From NCBI GenBank assembly GCA_027943245.1, contig JANDJZ010000551.1:1-24456 (forward strand): 24,456 nucleotides of DNA. Direction: 5' to 3'. Below the pieces are notes generated by a model. The model did no database searches. It saw nothing but the letters and a program-made list of their open reading frames with translations, and was not told where the DNA came from. Shown here one piece after another: positions 1 through 9,764 of this stretch; positions within the stretch are counted from its first letter, which is position 1, and the number at the start of each line of letters is the position of its first letter. Made by a program: the position numbers and the translations under genes. The stretch comes from Acanthamoeba sp. SK_2022b (taxonomy: Eukaryota; Discosea; Longamoebia; Acanthamoebidae).

Positions 1-87
<87 letters not shown>
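1..87. repeat. (GT)n microsatellite in a tryptophanyl-tRNA synthetase intron
   Basis: An almost pure GT dinucleotide tract opens the window, broken once by GC and GTT near position 30. It lies in the intron that ends at the AG at 124-125, just before the first visible synthetase exon. The intron starts outside the window, so the tract may be longer. Confidence 0.95.
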
Positions 88-88
<1 letters not shown>

Positions 89-125
89 GTGGGCTCACGA
101 CGTGATGTGCGTGTTGGGATGCCAG

Positions 126-1087
126 ACACATGTATCCGAACATCGTCAAGATCCAAAAGTGCGTGACGACGTCGCAGGTCAAGGCCATCTTTGGCTTCAC
201 CGACTCGGACAACATCGGCAAGTACGCCTACCCGGCGGTGCAGGCCGCGCCCTCGTTCTCGAGCTCGTTCCCCCACATCTTTGGCAGCAGCAGCAACGTT
301 CGCTGCCTCATCCCCTGCGCCATCGACCAGGTATACCACCCAACTCCCCCACTCCTCTCCACAGTCTTGCGTGTGCGCGTGTGCGGCCTGTGATGGAATT
401 CAGTGAAATGACGTTGACGCTCGGTAATGGCCGTGAGAACACAAAACAACCAAAGACCACACAACCGGCCACAACAAGAGCGGCCATTGGTGGCGAGATG
501 AGGCTCACACGTTCATGTTTTTTATCTTACCTTATCTTATTTGTTCTGTGTGCCTTCTTTCCGGATTGGTGCGTGGATTGTTTATCTGACCAATCGCGTG
601 TGTGATGTCCAGGACCCGTTCTTCCGCATGACCAGGGACGTGGCGCCGCGCATCGGCTTCCTCAAGCCGGCCGTGATCCACTCCAAGTTCTTCCCCGCCC
701 TGCAGGGCCCCAAGACCAAGATGAGCGCCAGCACGCCCGGCTCCGCCATCTTCATGACCGACAAGCCCGACGAGATCAAGAGAAAGGTTTGCCTCTCCTC
801 TCCCCCCCCCGTGTTCTGTGTGCTCCCTCTTTCACACACATACTGACCACAAATCGTTTCGTTGATGTTTCGTTTCGTTTACGTTTCGTTTCTTTTGCGT
901 TTGGGGGGTCGCTTGGGCGCGAGCAGGTGGCCAAGTACGCGTTCTCGGGCGGCAGGGAGACCGTGGAGGAGCACAGGAGGCTGGGCGGCAACTGCGACGT
1001 CGACGTTCCCTACCAGTACCTCTCCATCTTCTGCTTCGACGACGCCAAGCTCCAACGGATTCGCGAGGTTCGTGATCTCCTCTCGTG

Positions 1088-1149
<62 letters not shown>

Positions 1150-1344
1150 CATCGGCTGATCTCGGCCTGGACATGCGTGCAGGAGTACTCGAGCGGCCGG
1201 ATGCTGACGGGAGAGATCAAGAAGGAGCTCGTGGAGGTGCTCACGCCGATCGTGCTCGAGCACCAGCGCGCCCGTCTGGCCGTAACCGACCAAGTCGTCA
1301 AGGCCTTCCTCACCCCGCGCCGCCTCGAGTTTGGCAAGAACTAA
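126..1344 (+). CDS. WARS1: Tryptophanyl-tRNA synthetase, cytosolic eukaryotic type (C-terminal part)
   Basis: This class Ic aminoacyl-tRNA synthetase charges tRNA-Trp in the cytosol. Four exons are visible: 126-330, 613-786, 927-1067 and 1183-1344 (stop TAA 1342-1344). All junctions are GT..AG and keep phase, giving 226 residues of the C-terminal half; the 5' part lies left of the window. Exon 1 carries the [12 protein letters not shown] and CLIPCAIDQ blocks. Exon 2 continues with [15 protein letters not shown] and the ATP-binding signature KMSAS. Exon 3 has [13 protein letters not shown] and [13 protein letters not shown], and exon 4 has the anticodon-binding end [10 protein letters not shown]...FLTPRRLEF. 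These blocks match the eukaryotic/archaeal TrpRS subtype (human WARS1), not the bacterial one. The 282-nt intron 331-612 and the (GT)n-bearing intron 1068-1182 are the longest here. The next gene is convergent, 147 nt away. Nothing looks degenerate. Confidence 0.96.
1089..1149. repeat. (GT)n microsatellite in the last synthetase intron
   Basis: About 60 nt of GT dinucleotides occupy most of intron 1068-1182, between the donor after the IRE codons and the CAG acceptor at 1180-1182. Confidence 0.95.
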
Positions 1345-1491
1345 CCGCTCTCCGTCTCCCTTTCCGGCGAAGATGGTGTTGCTCGCAGAAAACCTCCCCC
1401 CCTCAATGTTGTCTCTCGCCTTCTCGTTCAGCAACAACGGACATGAACTAGTTCACCGCCCACTTTGCTTTGCTTTGGGCCAAAGGCGAGC

Positions 1492-3447
1492 CTACGCGGC
1501 GTCCTCGATGTCCGGGATGGCGGAGGCGGGAGCGCTTCGTCTGCGCCGCTTGGCCACCCGGGGCTTGCTGCCCGCGTGGCTCGTGCCCTGGGCCCGGCCG
1601 TCCGCGCTCCTCCTCCCCTTGGCGTTCCGCTTGCTTGACTCACGCGTGCGCTTGGTGGTGGCCCTGGGCTGCTCCCTTTCCTTCTCATCCTCCTCCTCCT
1701 CCTCCTCTGCCTTCTCTTCCACCTCTTCGTCATCACCCATCTCCAGCTCCTTCTTCAACGTTTGGCCGTATCGACAGTCGTCGCGCAGGAAGCACTCGTC
1801 GCACTTGGGCGCGCGGGCCTTGCAGATCTGGCCAGGTGTCGTTGAATTTAATATCTAATATAATATAATAATATAATATAATAATATATATAAATGCGAT
1901 TGCGGACCTGCTTGCCGTGTCGGATGAGAAGGACGTGCATGTCGCGCTTGATCTCGTCAGGCATCGTGGCGTTCATGAACTCGTAGGTCTGCTCCCGAGT
2001 CGTGCCCCGCACAAACCCTGTGTGCGGCACACACGAGATGCGCGTGAGGGCCTGCGTGGCTGGGCCTGCGAAGCTCGCGCGCGTACCGAGGCGTGTAGAG
2101 ACGCGGTGGACGTGCGTGTCGACAGGAAAGTCGGCGCGCTTCATGTTGAACATGAGCACGCACGACGCTGTTTTGGGTCCGATGCCCTTGTACTTGGTCA
2201 GCTCCTGCTTGGCCTCCTCGGTGGGCAGGTCCCTGAGGTGCTCCAGCGAGAGTTCGCCGTCCCTCTCCTCATGCAGCTGATTGAGCAGGCCCTGTATGAT
2301 ACCACCCTTACGCCTACGACCACCACAACACTTGCAATTAGCTCTGAATACATTTTTTTATTCTTTAAAAAAAGGAAAAAATCTTGAAATAAAAAAAACG
2401 TTCGAGCTGTAAAAATTGATTTACGAAAAAAACATCACGCGAAAAGGTTAGGTCGACAACGGCAGGATTTGAACCTGCGCGGGGAGACCCCAGTAGATTT
2501 CGAGTCTACCGCCTTAACCACTCGGCCACGTTGTCTTGCACGCACGTGGCCACAGCGAGAGCGATAATTGTTTGAATAATTATAGGCCTTTGTGGGAAAC
2601 GTACTGCGCGAGGCCGCCAGTGCGGATGACGTCGACCAGCTGGGACGGCTTCGCTGTGCGTACGCGCTCCCAATCGTCTGTTTGCGTGAGTGAGAGTTTG
2701 GGAGGTGAGGCCAAAGGTCATGACCATCCGAGAGGTGGCGCCGCACGCACCGTTGTAGGCGCGCTGGAGGTTGGCCCAGGCCGCGGACGAGTTGCGGTCG
2801 GTGGTGTTCTGCGAGAGGACGGTGCTGATGAGGCTGGCCAGCACCGTCTTCTGTCCTCCGCACACGTTGGACTTCCCCTTGCCCGTTTGCTTCGCGGCAG
2901 CGGTCGCCGCTGCGGCCGCCGCAGTCGTCTGCTTCTTCTCCCCGCGCGCCTTCTTGTCGTCCTGGCCTTTATCTACTTCTTCTTTCTCTATCTTGATCTC
3001 CAGCTTCGCTCTCTTGCGTCGGTCGGGATTGCGCCGTTGCGGTGTTGGCGGCTGCTCGATCTTGACCACTACTTCTGCCTCCTTCTGGTCTCCATCTGCT
3101 TGCTCTTCGGCTTTTACTATCTCCTCGACCTTGTCCATCTCCTCTTCTTCCTTCTCGAGCTCCTTCTCTTCCTCTTCCTCGCTCATCTGTTCCTCTTCGT
3201 CCTCGTTTTTCTCCTTCTTCATCTTTCTGTTCTTCTCCTCCTTCACCAGCAGCCAACTGCCGGGGTAGTGTGCCGCCAACTTACGATGCACGACCCGGTA
3301 GAACGTCTCCAGCTCCTCATCCGTACGTCCGCCAGCGATCTCATGCACTCGTTGCGGCTTCTCCACCTTCATCTTGATCTTTCCATCTCCATCTTTCACC
3401 CGGACCTCGACCTCCGCTGATGCGATTGCATCTTCACCTTGAATCAT
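1492..3447 (-). CDS. Endonuclease III-like HhH-GPD DNA glycosylase with 4Fe-4S cluster
   Basis: A predicted nuclear base-excision-repair DNA glycosylase/AP lyase. Minus-strand exons are 3447-2751, 2677-2605, 2313-1908 and 1827-1492, joined in phase to 503 residues. Residues 1-185 are lineage-specific: mostly E/K-rich, then Ala-rich. The glycosylase domain begins near the VLSQNTTDRNS block and continues into GGLAQRKGGII across the tRNA-bearing intron. The helix-hairpin-helix is YKGIGPKTASCVL, with the expected catalytic Lys304. PVDTHVHRV supplies catalytic Asp322. The cluster loop is Cys394-x6-Cys401-x2-Cys404-x5-Cys410, the classic endonuclease III spacing. The tail after it is very acidic and then very basic (KRTR, KRRRR), suggesting nuclear localisation. 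The closest family I recall is the plant At3g47830-type HhH-GPD proteins; the presence of Lys304 favours bifunctional activity. The start was chosen at 3447; the frame is open further upstream (see findings). Confidence 0.9.
1848..1895. repeat. AT-rich tract in glycosylase intron 3
   Basis: An irregular TAATA/ATAATAT repeat fills the 80-nt intron 1907-1828 between the exon ending HGKQ and the cluster-loop exon. It is simple sequence in an otherwise GC-rich gene. Confidence 0.85.
2442..2445 (-). terminator. RNA polymerase III T-run terminator of tRNA-Ser
   Basis: On the minus strand, TTTT occurs 8 nt after the tRNA discriminator base. This is the expected minimal Pol III termination signal. 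Confidence 0.7.
2454..2535 (-). tRNA. tRNA-Ser (anticodon CGA), nested in an intron
   Basis: An 82-nt type II tRNA read on the minus strand. The acceptor stem is GACAACG with CGTTGTC, and the discriminator base is G. The D arm contains the A-box TGGCCGAGTGG. The anticodon stem GTAGA/TCTAC closes the loop CTCGAAA, giving anticodon CGA (codon UCG). The long variable arm has a GGGG/CCCC stem, as expected for Ser. The T arm is GCAGG-TTCAAAT-CCTGC, with the B-box GGTTCAAATCC. CCA is not encoded, as is usual in eukaryotic nuclear genes, and no tRNA intron is needed. It lies wholly inside the 291-nt second intron (2604-2314) of the HhH-GPD glycosylase gene, on the same strand. Confidence 0.97.
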
Positions 3448-4111
3448 GGTGCGTTGGAGTGGTAGGTGTGGGGCAGACGTTAAGGCGGGCAGTTGTTGAT
3501 GGGGTTGAGGCTGGCACGAGTGCCGGTACTGCAGACCACAGAGAGACGTGTATGTGCGCGTGAGGAGAGGCAAGTAGGCTTTGTGCATGCAGTGAGGAAA
3601 GAAAGACACGTACATCCGGTACGCTGGTTGGAGGCTGCGGGAGATTTGATTATAATCACATCTTGTTCGTCATCTTGGCCCGGCCAGAGATTCTTTGAAG
3701 AAATACGGCCAGAATTCAAAAAACCTTTTACAACCAGGTGGAAAGCCCAGCGATCAACTGTCGACCTGAGCCCACCTGGTTCCTAGAGTCAGAATGTAAG
3801 TATGTTTGTCTTCAACCTTGCAGATATCTCTAGCAGCATCAGGTTCCAGCAGCATCATGTCCACACCAAGCCCAGACCCTGGGTAAGCACCACCTTCCAT
3901 GCCAAGTGAGTGTGGCCATTGGGTAGACACACTTCTCGCAGTTATGTTTGAAAGTTCGGTGTTCTTTCCCAATGAGAGTCTGCGGATACAGAGATGGACC
4001 GTAGCTAAGTCCGGGACTGGCGCTCCGGAGGTACGGAAGACCACAAAAGCAACCTCGCGCGAGGGTAAGAATCTTGTTCGACAAGACACCAGAAAGGAAC
4101 CTTGAACAGCC
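3448..4111. other. Divergent intergenic region, glycosylase / RasGAP
   Basis: 664 nt between two outward-reading genes. I see no convincing protein or RNA gene. It holds several splice-like signals on the plus strand (GTAAGT near 3796, CAG at 3822-3824, GTAAGC near 3882, CAG near 3940) that could be 5' UTR introns of the RasGAP gene. Open frames on both strands lack family-like sequence. A 10-bp inverted repeat lies at 3732-3781. Both promoters are presumably here. Confidence 0.5.
3732..3781. repeat. 10-bp perfect inverted repeat, 30-nt spacer
   Basis: AACCAGGTGG at 3732-3741 is the exact reverse complement of CCACCTGGTT at 3772-3781. It sits in the divergent intergenic region and could be a palindromic protein-binding pair or chance. 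Confidence 0.6.
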
Positions 4112-7100
4112 ATGCGTTCCAACAGGGAGACACCTCCGATTCTCAAAACGGGTACGGAGAGTTCCTGAGCTGGAATCCCAAGCGATTTGAGATTTTAGGT
4201 CGGTTAATCTTGTTGTGCACAAAATGAAGGCGAGCTGAGCAAGAAGGGGATGTGGGGGCGATGGAAGGATCGCTACTTTGTCCTGCAGCCGCCCCTCCTG
4301 CTCGAGTTCCACTCCGCCAAGGTTCGCCACGTGACCACCACAAAATACAAATAAAATAAAAACAAATCAAAAGAGAGGCAACCTGGAAACGGGAACATTG
4401 ACGCCCACCATCCATACGCAACGGAACCACACGACCAGCACGCCAAGGTGGGCAAGGTGGCCCACTCCCTGACGCTGTCCGAGATAGCCATCTGCAAGGC
4501 GGAGGGCATCAACGGCCAGTCCTTTTCCTTTGCCCTAAGGTGCCCACATCACCACCAGCCTCCGCCTCGTCGCCTCGTCGCCCTGGCGCCCCGCGATCCC
4601 TGCTCACCACGCGCGATCCGTGCGTGTCGTGTTTGTGGAATGTGTGTGGAATGTGGAATGTGGGAAATGGCACGCGTGCAACAGACGCAAGAGCAAGGAG
4701 ACGTTCTTCCTGGCCTCCGACAAGGAGCAGGAGATGGTGGAGTGGATCCGATTGATGGCTGTACGCGCATTCTTCCACCACTCTAACTTTATGTCAACTT
4801 CTGTGAACGCATTCTCTATGTGTTGACGCGTTGGGTTGCGTGTCACAGCCGCATGTGTTGAGCGTGAACGACGAATGGGCGGTGGACGACGATGGACTCG
4901 AGAAGGAGGTCGAGGCGGTCTGTGTTACAAACGAGAATGGGTACCACACGCATGCACCTACGCACATATGCGCACATACCAATCTTGCGTGTCGATCTGC
5001 AGGTATTTCCTGGCGGCCAATGAGATCTTCTGCGCCATGACGGGCTTCACCAAAGAGGAGCTGCTCGGCAAGCCTTGCACGCTCATCATGCCGGCCTCCA
5101 TCGCCGCCAAACACGAGAGCTACATGTCCAACTACCTCAAGACCGGGATCAAACGGCTCATCGGTCCGTCGCCCCTCCAACCAAGCCATCACTTGTGGGC
5201 CCTGATCTGATTGGCCGATGAGTGCTCGCGGCTCGGTTTTGGTTTGCCGCGTCACAACAGGCAAGCCCAGGCGATTGGCGGTGAAGAGAAAGAACGACTC
5301 GCTGTTCCTGTGCGAGCTTTCGCTGGGCGAGGTCGTCGACCAGCAAAAGTCGCTCCGAAGGTGTGTGTGTATGTTGTGTTTTGTGTTGTGCATTGTTTGC
5401 TGAGAAAGTCGATGTGGTAAGGTATGTGGTGCATCTGCGACCGATCATCGTTTCGGAGAAGCTGAGCAACAGCACGGACGAGGACACGACGGAGACGCTC
5501 GACGATCTTTCGGACGTAAGCGACGCCACCGAACTGGAGGACAGCGGCAAGTTGGCGCGCATCAAGGATAAGCGCCGCGAGGCCACCAGCCTCCCGACCG
5601 ACCTGCGACCGGCCGACCAGGCCAAGGGCATGGACCCCAGGCGAACGCTCAGCCTCGAAAAGCTCAAGGTGACACGACACACACACACGACACACACATA
5701 CGACACGCGGGCTGAGAGTTTCGTAACAGAAGAAGAGCAAGTCGGCGCGCTCGTCGCGGGACACGTCGCGCGAGGGCTCAAGCGAGAGCGATAGCGAGGA
5801 CGCGCACAGTTTCCGCAAGCGCTTCTCGGGTCTGGGCACGATCGAGGAGGAGCAGGACGAGGCCACGCTGTCGCCCCGCCAGCCCCGCGTCTGCGGCGCG
5901 GACAGCAGTGAGATGGCCACGACGGCGGCGGTGCCCTACCACCCGCTGATCGACAAGGTGGGCAAGGTGTTTGACGACCGGGTGGCCGCCTTCAAGCAGT
6001 CTCTCAAGCGGAGCATCCAGGAGGAGATGACCACCGTCCTCGCACGACTCGACCTGCTCGACGCCGAGCTCACCGAGACCAAGCGACGCGCCGAGCTCAA
6101 CCGGGTAAATAGCCTGTTACGCGTTCGTTCCATTCCGTGCATTCCATGCATTCCACTTACGGCTGCGGTGGTCGTCGTGCGATAGCTGCAACGGAACGCG
6201 GCGCTGGCGATGGTGCTCGATCCGGAGAACAAGATCATGAAGAAGATCAAGAGGGCGGTCACCGCCGAGGTCAAGAGCACAGGTGGGCCTTATCATCGTC
6301 ATCTCGTCCCGCCTATCTTCCCAACCACACTTCTCGCTCATTCTTCATTTGTTGTCGTCGTCGTGTGGTCGCGACTGTGACAGACGACGAGAAGTTGCTC
6401 TTCCGAATGGACTCCAAGGCCACGAAGAAGGTGATCTCCTTCATGACGGCCGTGGGGCTCGAGTATTTGGAGAAGGCGCTGGGCACCATCATCCGAAAGA
6501 TCTGCGAAGGTACACCACGCAAACCACCCACGAAGGCCACCACCAACGACACGACGCATTGCTCACAAGTCGAGACCAACAGACCAACTGCTCAGCTACG
6601 AGGTCAACAATCGATTACTCGACCCCACCGACGACCGAAACCAGAACCGAGACCAGCTGCGGTGCATCAGCGAGATGTTCGCCTCTGCTTTGATCAGTTC
6701 AGTCGACGCCGTTCCTCCGTACGCAGCTCCCTGTTCCCGATTTATTTGCTTGATATTGTTCTTATTTCGTGTTTACTTACGTGCTTCGGGTGAATGCAGG
6801 GAATTTTGTGAGCTGTTCAAGCATGTGAAGAAGGAAGCCGAGGCAAAGTGGACCGGCAAGGTGGCCTACTACCAGCCCATCGGCGGTCTTTTCTTCCTCC
6901 GCTTCATCAACGCGGCCGTAGTTTCCCCTTCGTTCTTTGGCCTCGTCCAAGGTACGGCCACAATTAATTGATATCATTTATTTTAGCCGTGTCCCAATTC
7001 TCACATGTGTGCGTGCGTGCCGCTTGGCCAGGCGAGATTGGGTTCAGGCCACAGAGGGGTCTGATCCTGGTGTCCAAGCTGCTGCAGTACGTGGTCAACG

Positions 7101-7207
7101 GTCTCACCTTCGAGCCCGCCCACGAGCTCTACGACTTCAACGACTTTGTCGTGGCCCAGATACCCGTCTTTGAGGGCTTCATCGACAAGATCCTGACTCA
7201 TTCATGA
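4112..7207 (+). CDS. PH-PAS-RasGAP protein
   Basis: A predicted Ras GTPase-activating protein of 656 residues from 14 exons: 4112-4151, 4230-4321, 4439-4539, 4685-4760, 4849-4940, 5003-5163, 5261-5360, 5422-5668, 5730-6104, 6186-6282, 6384-6509, 6583-6718, 6800-6951 and 7032-7207. The ATG at 4112 has an in-frame TGA at 4103. Residues ~10-103 form a PH domain (ILKTGELSKKG, WKDRYFVLQ, and EWIRLM at the end). Residues ~126-228 form a PAS domain (NGYFLAANEIF, MTGFTKEELLGKP, YLKTGIKRLIGK). Residues ~229-460 are a charged linker with an acidic Ser-rich part and a likely coiled coil. Residues ~461-650 are RasGAP: LLFRMDSKATK has the arginine finger Arg468, and FLRFINAAVVSP at 580-591 is the FLR structural motif with Ala where Pro is usual. 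Exon 3 could start 9 nt later (at 4448). GAP activity on Ras-GTP is inferred from the conserved arginines; the PAS input domain is unusual here. Confidence 0.9.
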
Positions 7208-7421
7208 ACGCAACCACTTGGCCTCTATTGGTGATTTTAAAAATAAAATACAAATAAACTGTAAAATAAAAAAGCGTGCGTGGTCGTGTAAAGGAAAAGA
7301 AGATGGTCAATGTTGCATAGAATACATCGGGGGGGGGGAGGTTGCTCAGTTTCTGAGGGTTGAGAAGGAAGGGGAGGGAAAGCCTGGTGGACAACAAAAA
7401 GAGAGGCCAGCGGGTGTCAAG
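7208..7421. other. Convergent 3' region, RasGAP / G-alpha
   Basis: 214 nt between two inward-reading stop codons. The left part is A-rich with AATAAA at 7242-7247 and further AATAAA-like copies to ~7270, plausible polyadenylation signals for the RasGAP transcript. A G9-10 run lies at about 7329. No gene seen. Confidence 0.5.
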
Positions 7422-7671
7422 TTAGACGCTGCCGCCAAAGCCGCCGAGGGCGTCGAGGGCATCCCGGAGGAGGATGGACTTGACGGCCTGCCACACGACC
7501 TCGATGTTGGTCGTGTCGGTCGCCTGCGTGACGTGGACGTAGACCTCGCCCTCCCGCCCCTCGGACATCTTCGTGAACTTTTGCTGCAGGAACTTGATGC
7601 CCGCCTTGAAGTCCGGCCCACCTATCCACATCGTGACGTCAGTCGCGCGTGCGTGTGCATTGTGCGTGTGC

Positions 7672-7726
<55 letters not shown>

Positions 7727-8151
7727 ATGCGTGTGTACCTTTGTACTCGGGGAAACATGAGGAGAGATCGACCTCCTTGATCTTCTTCTCGAAGAGGTCC
7801 TTCTTGTTGAGGAACAGGATGATGGGCACATGCCGCATTGCCCTATGCCTGGCGATCTGCATCGCGTGCGCGCACACAACAGCAAGGCAATTGCGTCTGA
7901 GGTGAGCCAGCCCTGCGCGCGTGTGGTGGCGGTGAGCGTGTGCGCGTACCGACTTGAACAGCTCGAGGGAATCGATCATGCGGTTGGTGACCCCGTCCTC
8001 TTCGAGAACGAGGTCGTAGTCGCTCGACGACACGCAGAAGATGATCGCCGTCACGTCGGAGAAGAGGGGCAGCCACTTGCTCCTGCCAGCAGTCACGCAC
8101 AGCCCCCCCCAAACATGTCAGCCACCCGCGCATGTTTCGAGCAGCTCATGG

Positions 8152-8185
<34 letters not shown>

Positions 8186-9461
8186 GAAAGGATCGAACCG
8201 CTCGCCCTTCTGGCCGCCCACGTCGATGATGTTGAAGTGGACTCCGGCATGCTCGAACGTAGTCTCCGAGACGGCGGTGGTGCGGAGACGCGCCAGCAGA
8301 ATGTCCACGTTGTTGGGCTCGTATCGGCTCGACACGATCTCCTCCAGCTTCTTCAAGTAACTGCACTCATCGCACACACAAGCGCGCACGCACACCGTGA
8401 GGGTCGGGTCGGGGAATGGGAACCGGGAGAACGTACTGGGGAATGGAATCGGAGATGACGAGCTCCTTGGCCTGCTTGATGATGCTGTCCGTGGCCGGGT
8501 CGTTCCAGATCTCCTGAATCTCGGCCGCCAGCGATTCGTCGATCATCCACGTCTGTGTGTGCATGTGGACTGAGTCAACACATGGCTCGACTTGACTGGA
8601 CTTTGTTCGTTGTTCAACACATGTCAACGCTTCAGGGAGGTCTCCTGGCGTTGTTGTATTTTATTTTATTTTATTTATGATTGATTTAAATTTAACAAAA
8701 GAAAGAAGAGGGCAATTAATTGGACCTTGACGTGCATGTTGGCCACCTCGATCTCCTCCGTGGGCATCGACTTGTGGACTCGATAGGCATCGTACAGTTT
8801 ATGTCCGAGAGCCTGCGTTGACCCGGAAAATGTGCGTTTGTGTGCGTGAGTGAACGAGTAAGCACACGCGGGAAACTCCGGCTCGGTCACTGTGGACCTA
8901 AAAGCAACGGGGGTCAGAGGGAGATCCCGGGGAGAGCCCGACGTACGTCGACAGAGGAATCAGAGAAGCGGAGAGAGTGCTGGTGCGCGGCGTGGATGAG
9001 GTCGAGCGTGGCGTCGATGACGTTGGTGTGAATGATGGCCTTGTAGTTCTGCTTCTCCCGCTCGGAGAACCCGAACATGTGAAGGATCTTCATCTGTTTG
9101 CAGAACGTCGACTTGCCCGACTGTTGTTCAGGAGGAAACAGGAAAGGGCCGACGAGGACGTAAATAAGTCAGTCATAATTCAGGGCAGACACCAAAAAGG
9201 ACCAAGCACACACTGCAAAAACATTATTTAATATTTTTTGTTTATCAGAGACCTATTACCTTGATTTGATTTGTTTTGACAAAAAAAGGTTAAAAAAAAA
9301 GAGGAATTAAAGTTAAATCTAAAGGACGTGGAGGCGCACACCTGACCAGAGCCCAGCATGAGGAGGGTGGTCTGTTTTGCCATTTTCTTCTTTTCATTCC
9401 GGAGCATCTTGTCGATGTCCTGTGACCTCTTCTTCTGTTCCTTCGCGGAGAGGACCTCCAT
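7422..9461 (-). CDS. Heterotrimeric G-protein alpha subunit, atypical
   Basis: A GTP-binding signalling subunit of 369 residues from eight minus-strand exons: 9461-9342, 9120-8947, 8812-8726, 8552-8437, 8360-8199, 8082-7950, 7856-7739 and 7621-7422 (stop 7424-7422). The P-loop is GSGQSGKST (37-45), where GAGESGKST is usual. The helical domain spans roughly residues 60-175. Switch I keeps Arg190 and Thr193 (ARLRTTA). Switch II is DVGGQKGER, with catalytic Gln216 kept but KGER in place of the usual RSER. FLNKKD (279-284) is the guanine-specificity motif; TQATDT (335-340) replaces TCATDT. The N-terminus starts MEVLS: there is no Gly2 and no Cys in the first 40 residues, so the usual myristate and palmitate anchors are missing. 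The C-terminus ends ALGGFGGSV, unlike the usual receptor-contact tail. The fold assignment is secure; receptor and beta-gamma coupling are open. Confidence 0.93.
7674..7725. repeat. (GT)n microsatellite in the last G-alpha intron
   Basis: About 50 nt of GT dinucleotides, with GC-interrupted GTGCATGC flanks, fill most of the intron between exons 7856-7739 and 7621-7422. Confidence 0.95.
8148..8186. repeat. (GAT)n/(GGT)n trinucleotide repeat in G-alpha intron 5
   Basis: A run of GATGAT... changing to GGTGGT... in the 116-nt intron 8198-8083. On the coding strand it reads CAC then ATC/CAT repeats. The intron is required for phase and for restoring the conserved GERSKW switch II sequence, so the repeat is not coding. 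Confidence 0.9.
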
Positions 9462-9764
9462 CTTTGTTCACTTTGATCTGGCGTCAAAAGAAAAACAACC
9501 AAACGCGCTCGCTTTAACCTTTGGCTGCGGGCCGAGACACAAACAGGCATACGGTGGCGCCAGCAATTCAAAGCTGGGATCTTAATTAATAAAGAATGGA
9601 TTGGTGAACGAACGTGTCGACAAAAGGAAATTTCTGACCATTCAGGGAAGCCAATAATTCTACCCCTTTTCTTTTTGTGCTTTCCGCGATCGCTACGATG
9701 TGGTGGCGGGTTTGTTGCTCACCGCACGGGAAGAAAACCGAGAAAGCCAGCCAAACAAGACAAC
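9462..9764. promoter_or_regulatory. Shared divergent promoter region, G-alpha / kelch
   Basis: 303 nt separate the outward-reading start codons of the G-alpha gene (9461) and the kelch gene (9765). No gene is visible. It must hold both promoters and 5' UTRs; I see no element I can name with confidence. Confidence 0.5.

Noticed and set aside
2505..3420. Long plus-strand open frame (294 codons) rich in Leu, opposite the glycosylase first exon
   Set aside because: It is the antisense shadow of the E/K-rich coding sequence (GAG/AAG read as CTC/CTT), not a membrane protein.
3754..4330. Overlapping minus-strand open frames of 130 and 163 codons upstream of the RasGAP gene
   Set aside because: They overlap each other and the RasGAP exons 1-2, show no family-like sequence, and have no supporting splice structure. 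GC-rich DNA commonly leaves such frames open.
4230..4330. Start codon of the PH-PAS-RasGAP gene at the ATG at 4224
   Set aside because: That ATG runs into a stop after three codons. The PH frame needs the first exon 4112-4151, which joins in phase and has an upstream in-frame stop.
8083..8198. Possible polyhistidine or polythreonine coding segment in the G-alpha gene
   Set aside because: The repeat lies in an intron. Removing it restores the conserved GGQKGERSKWLPLF switch II sequence and the phase.
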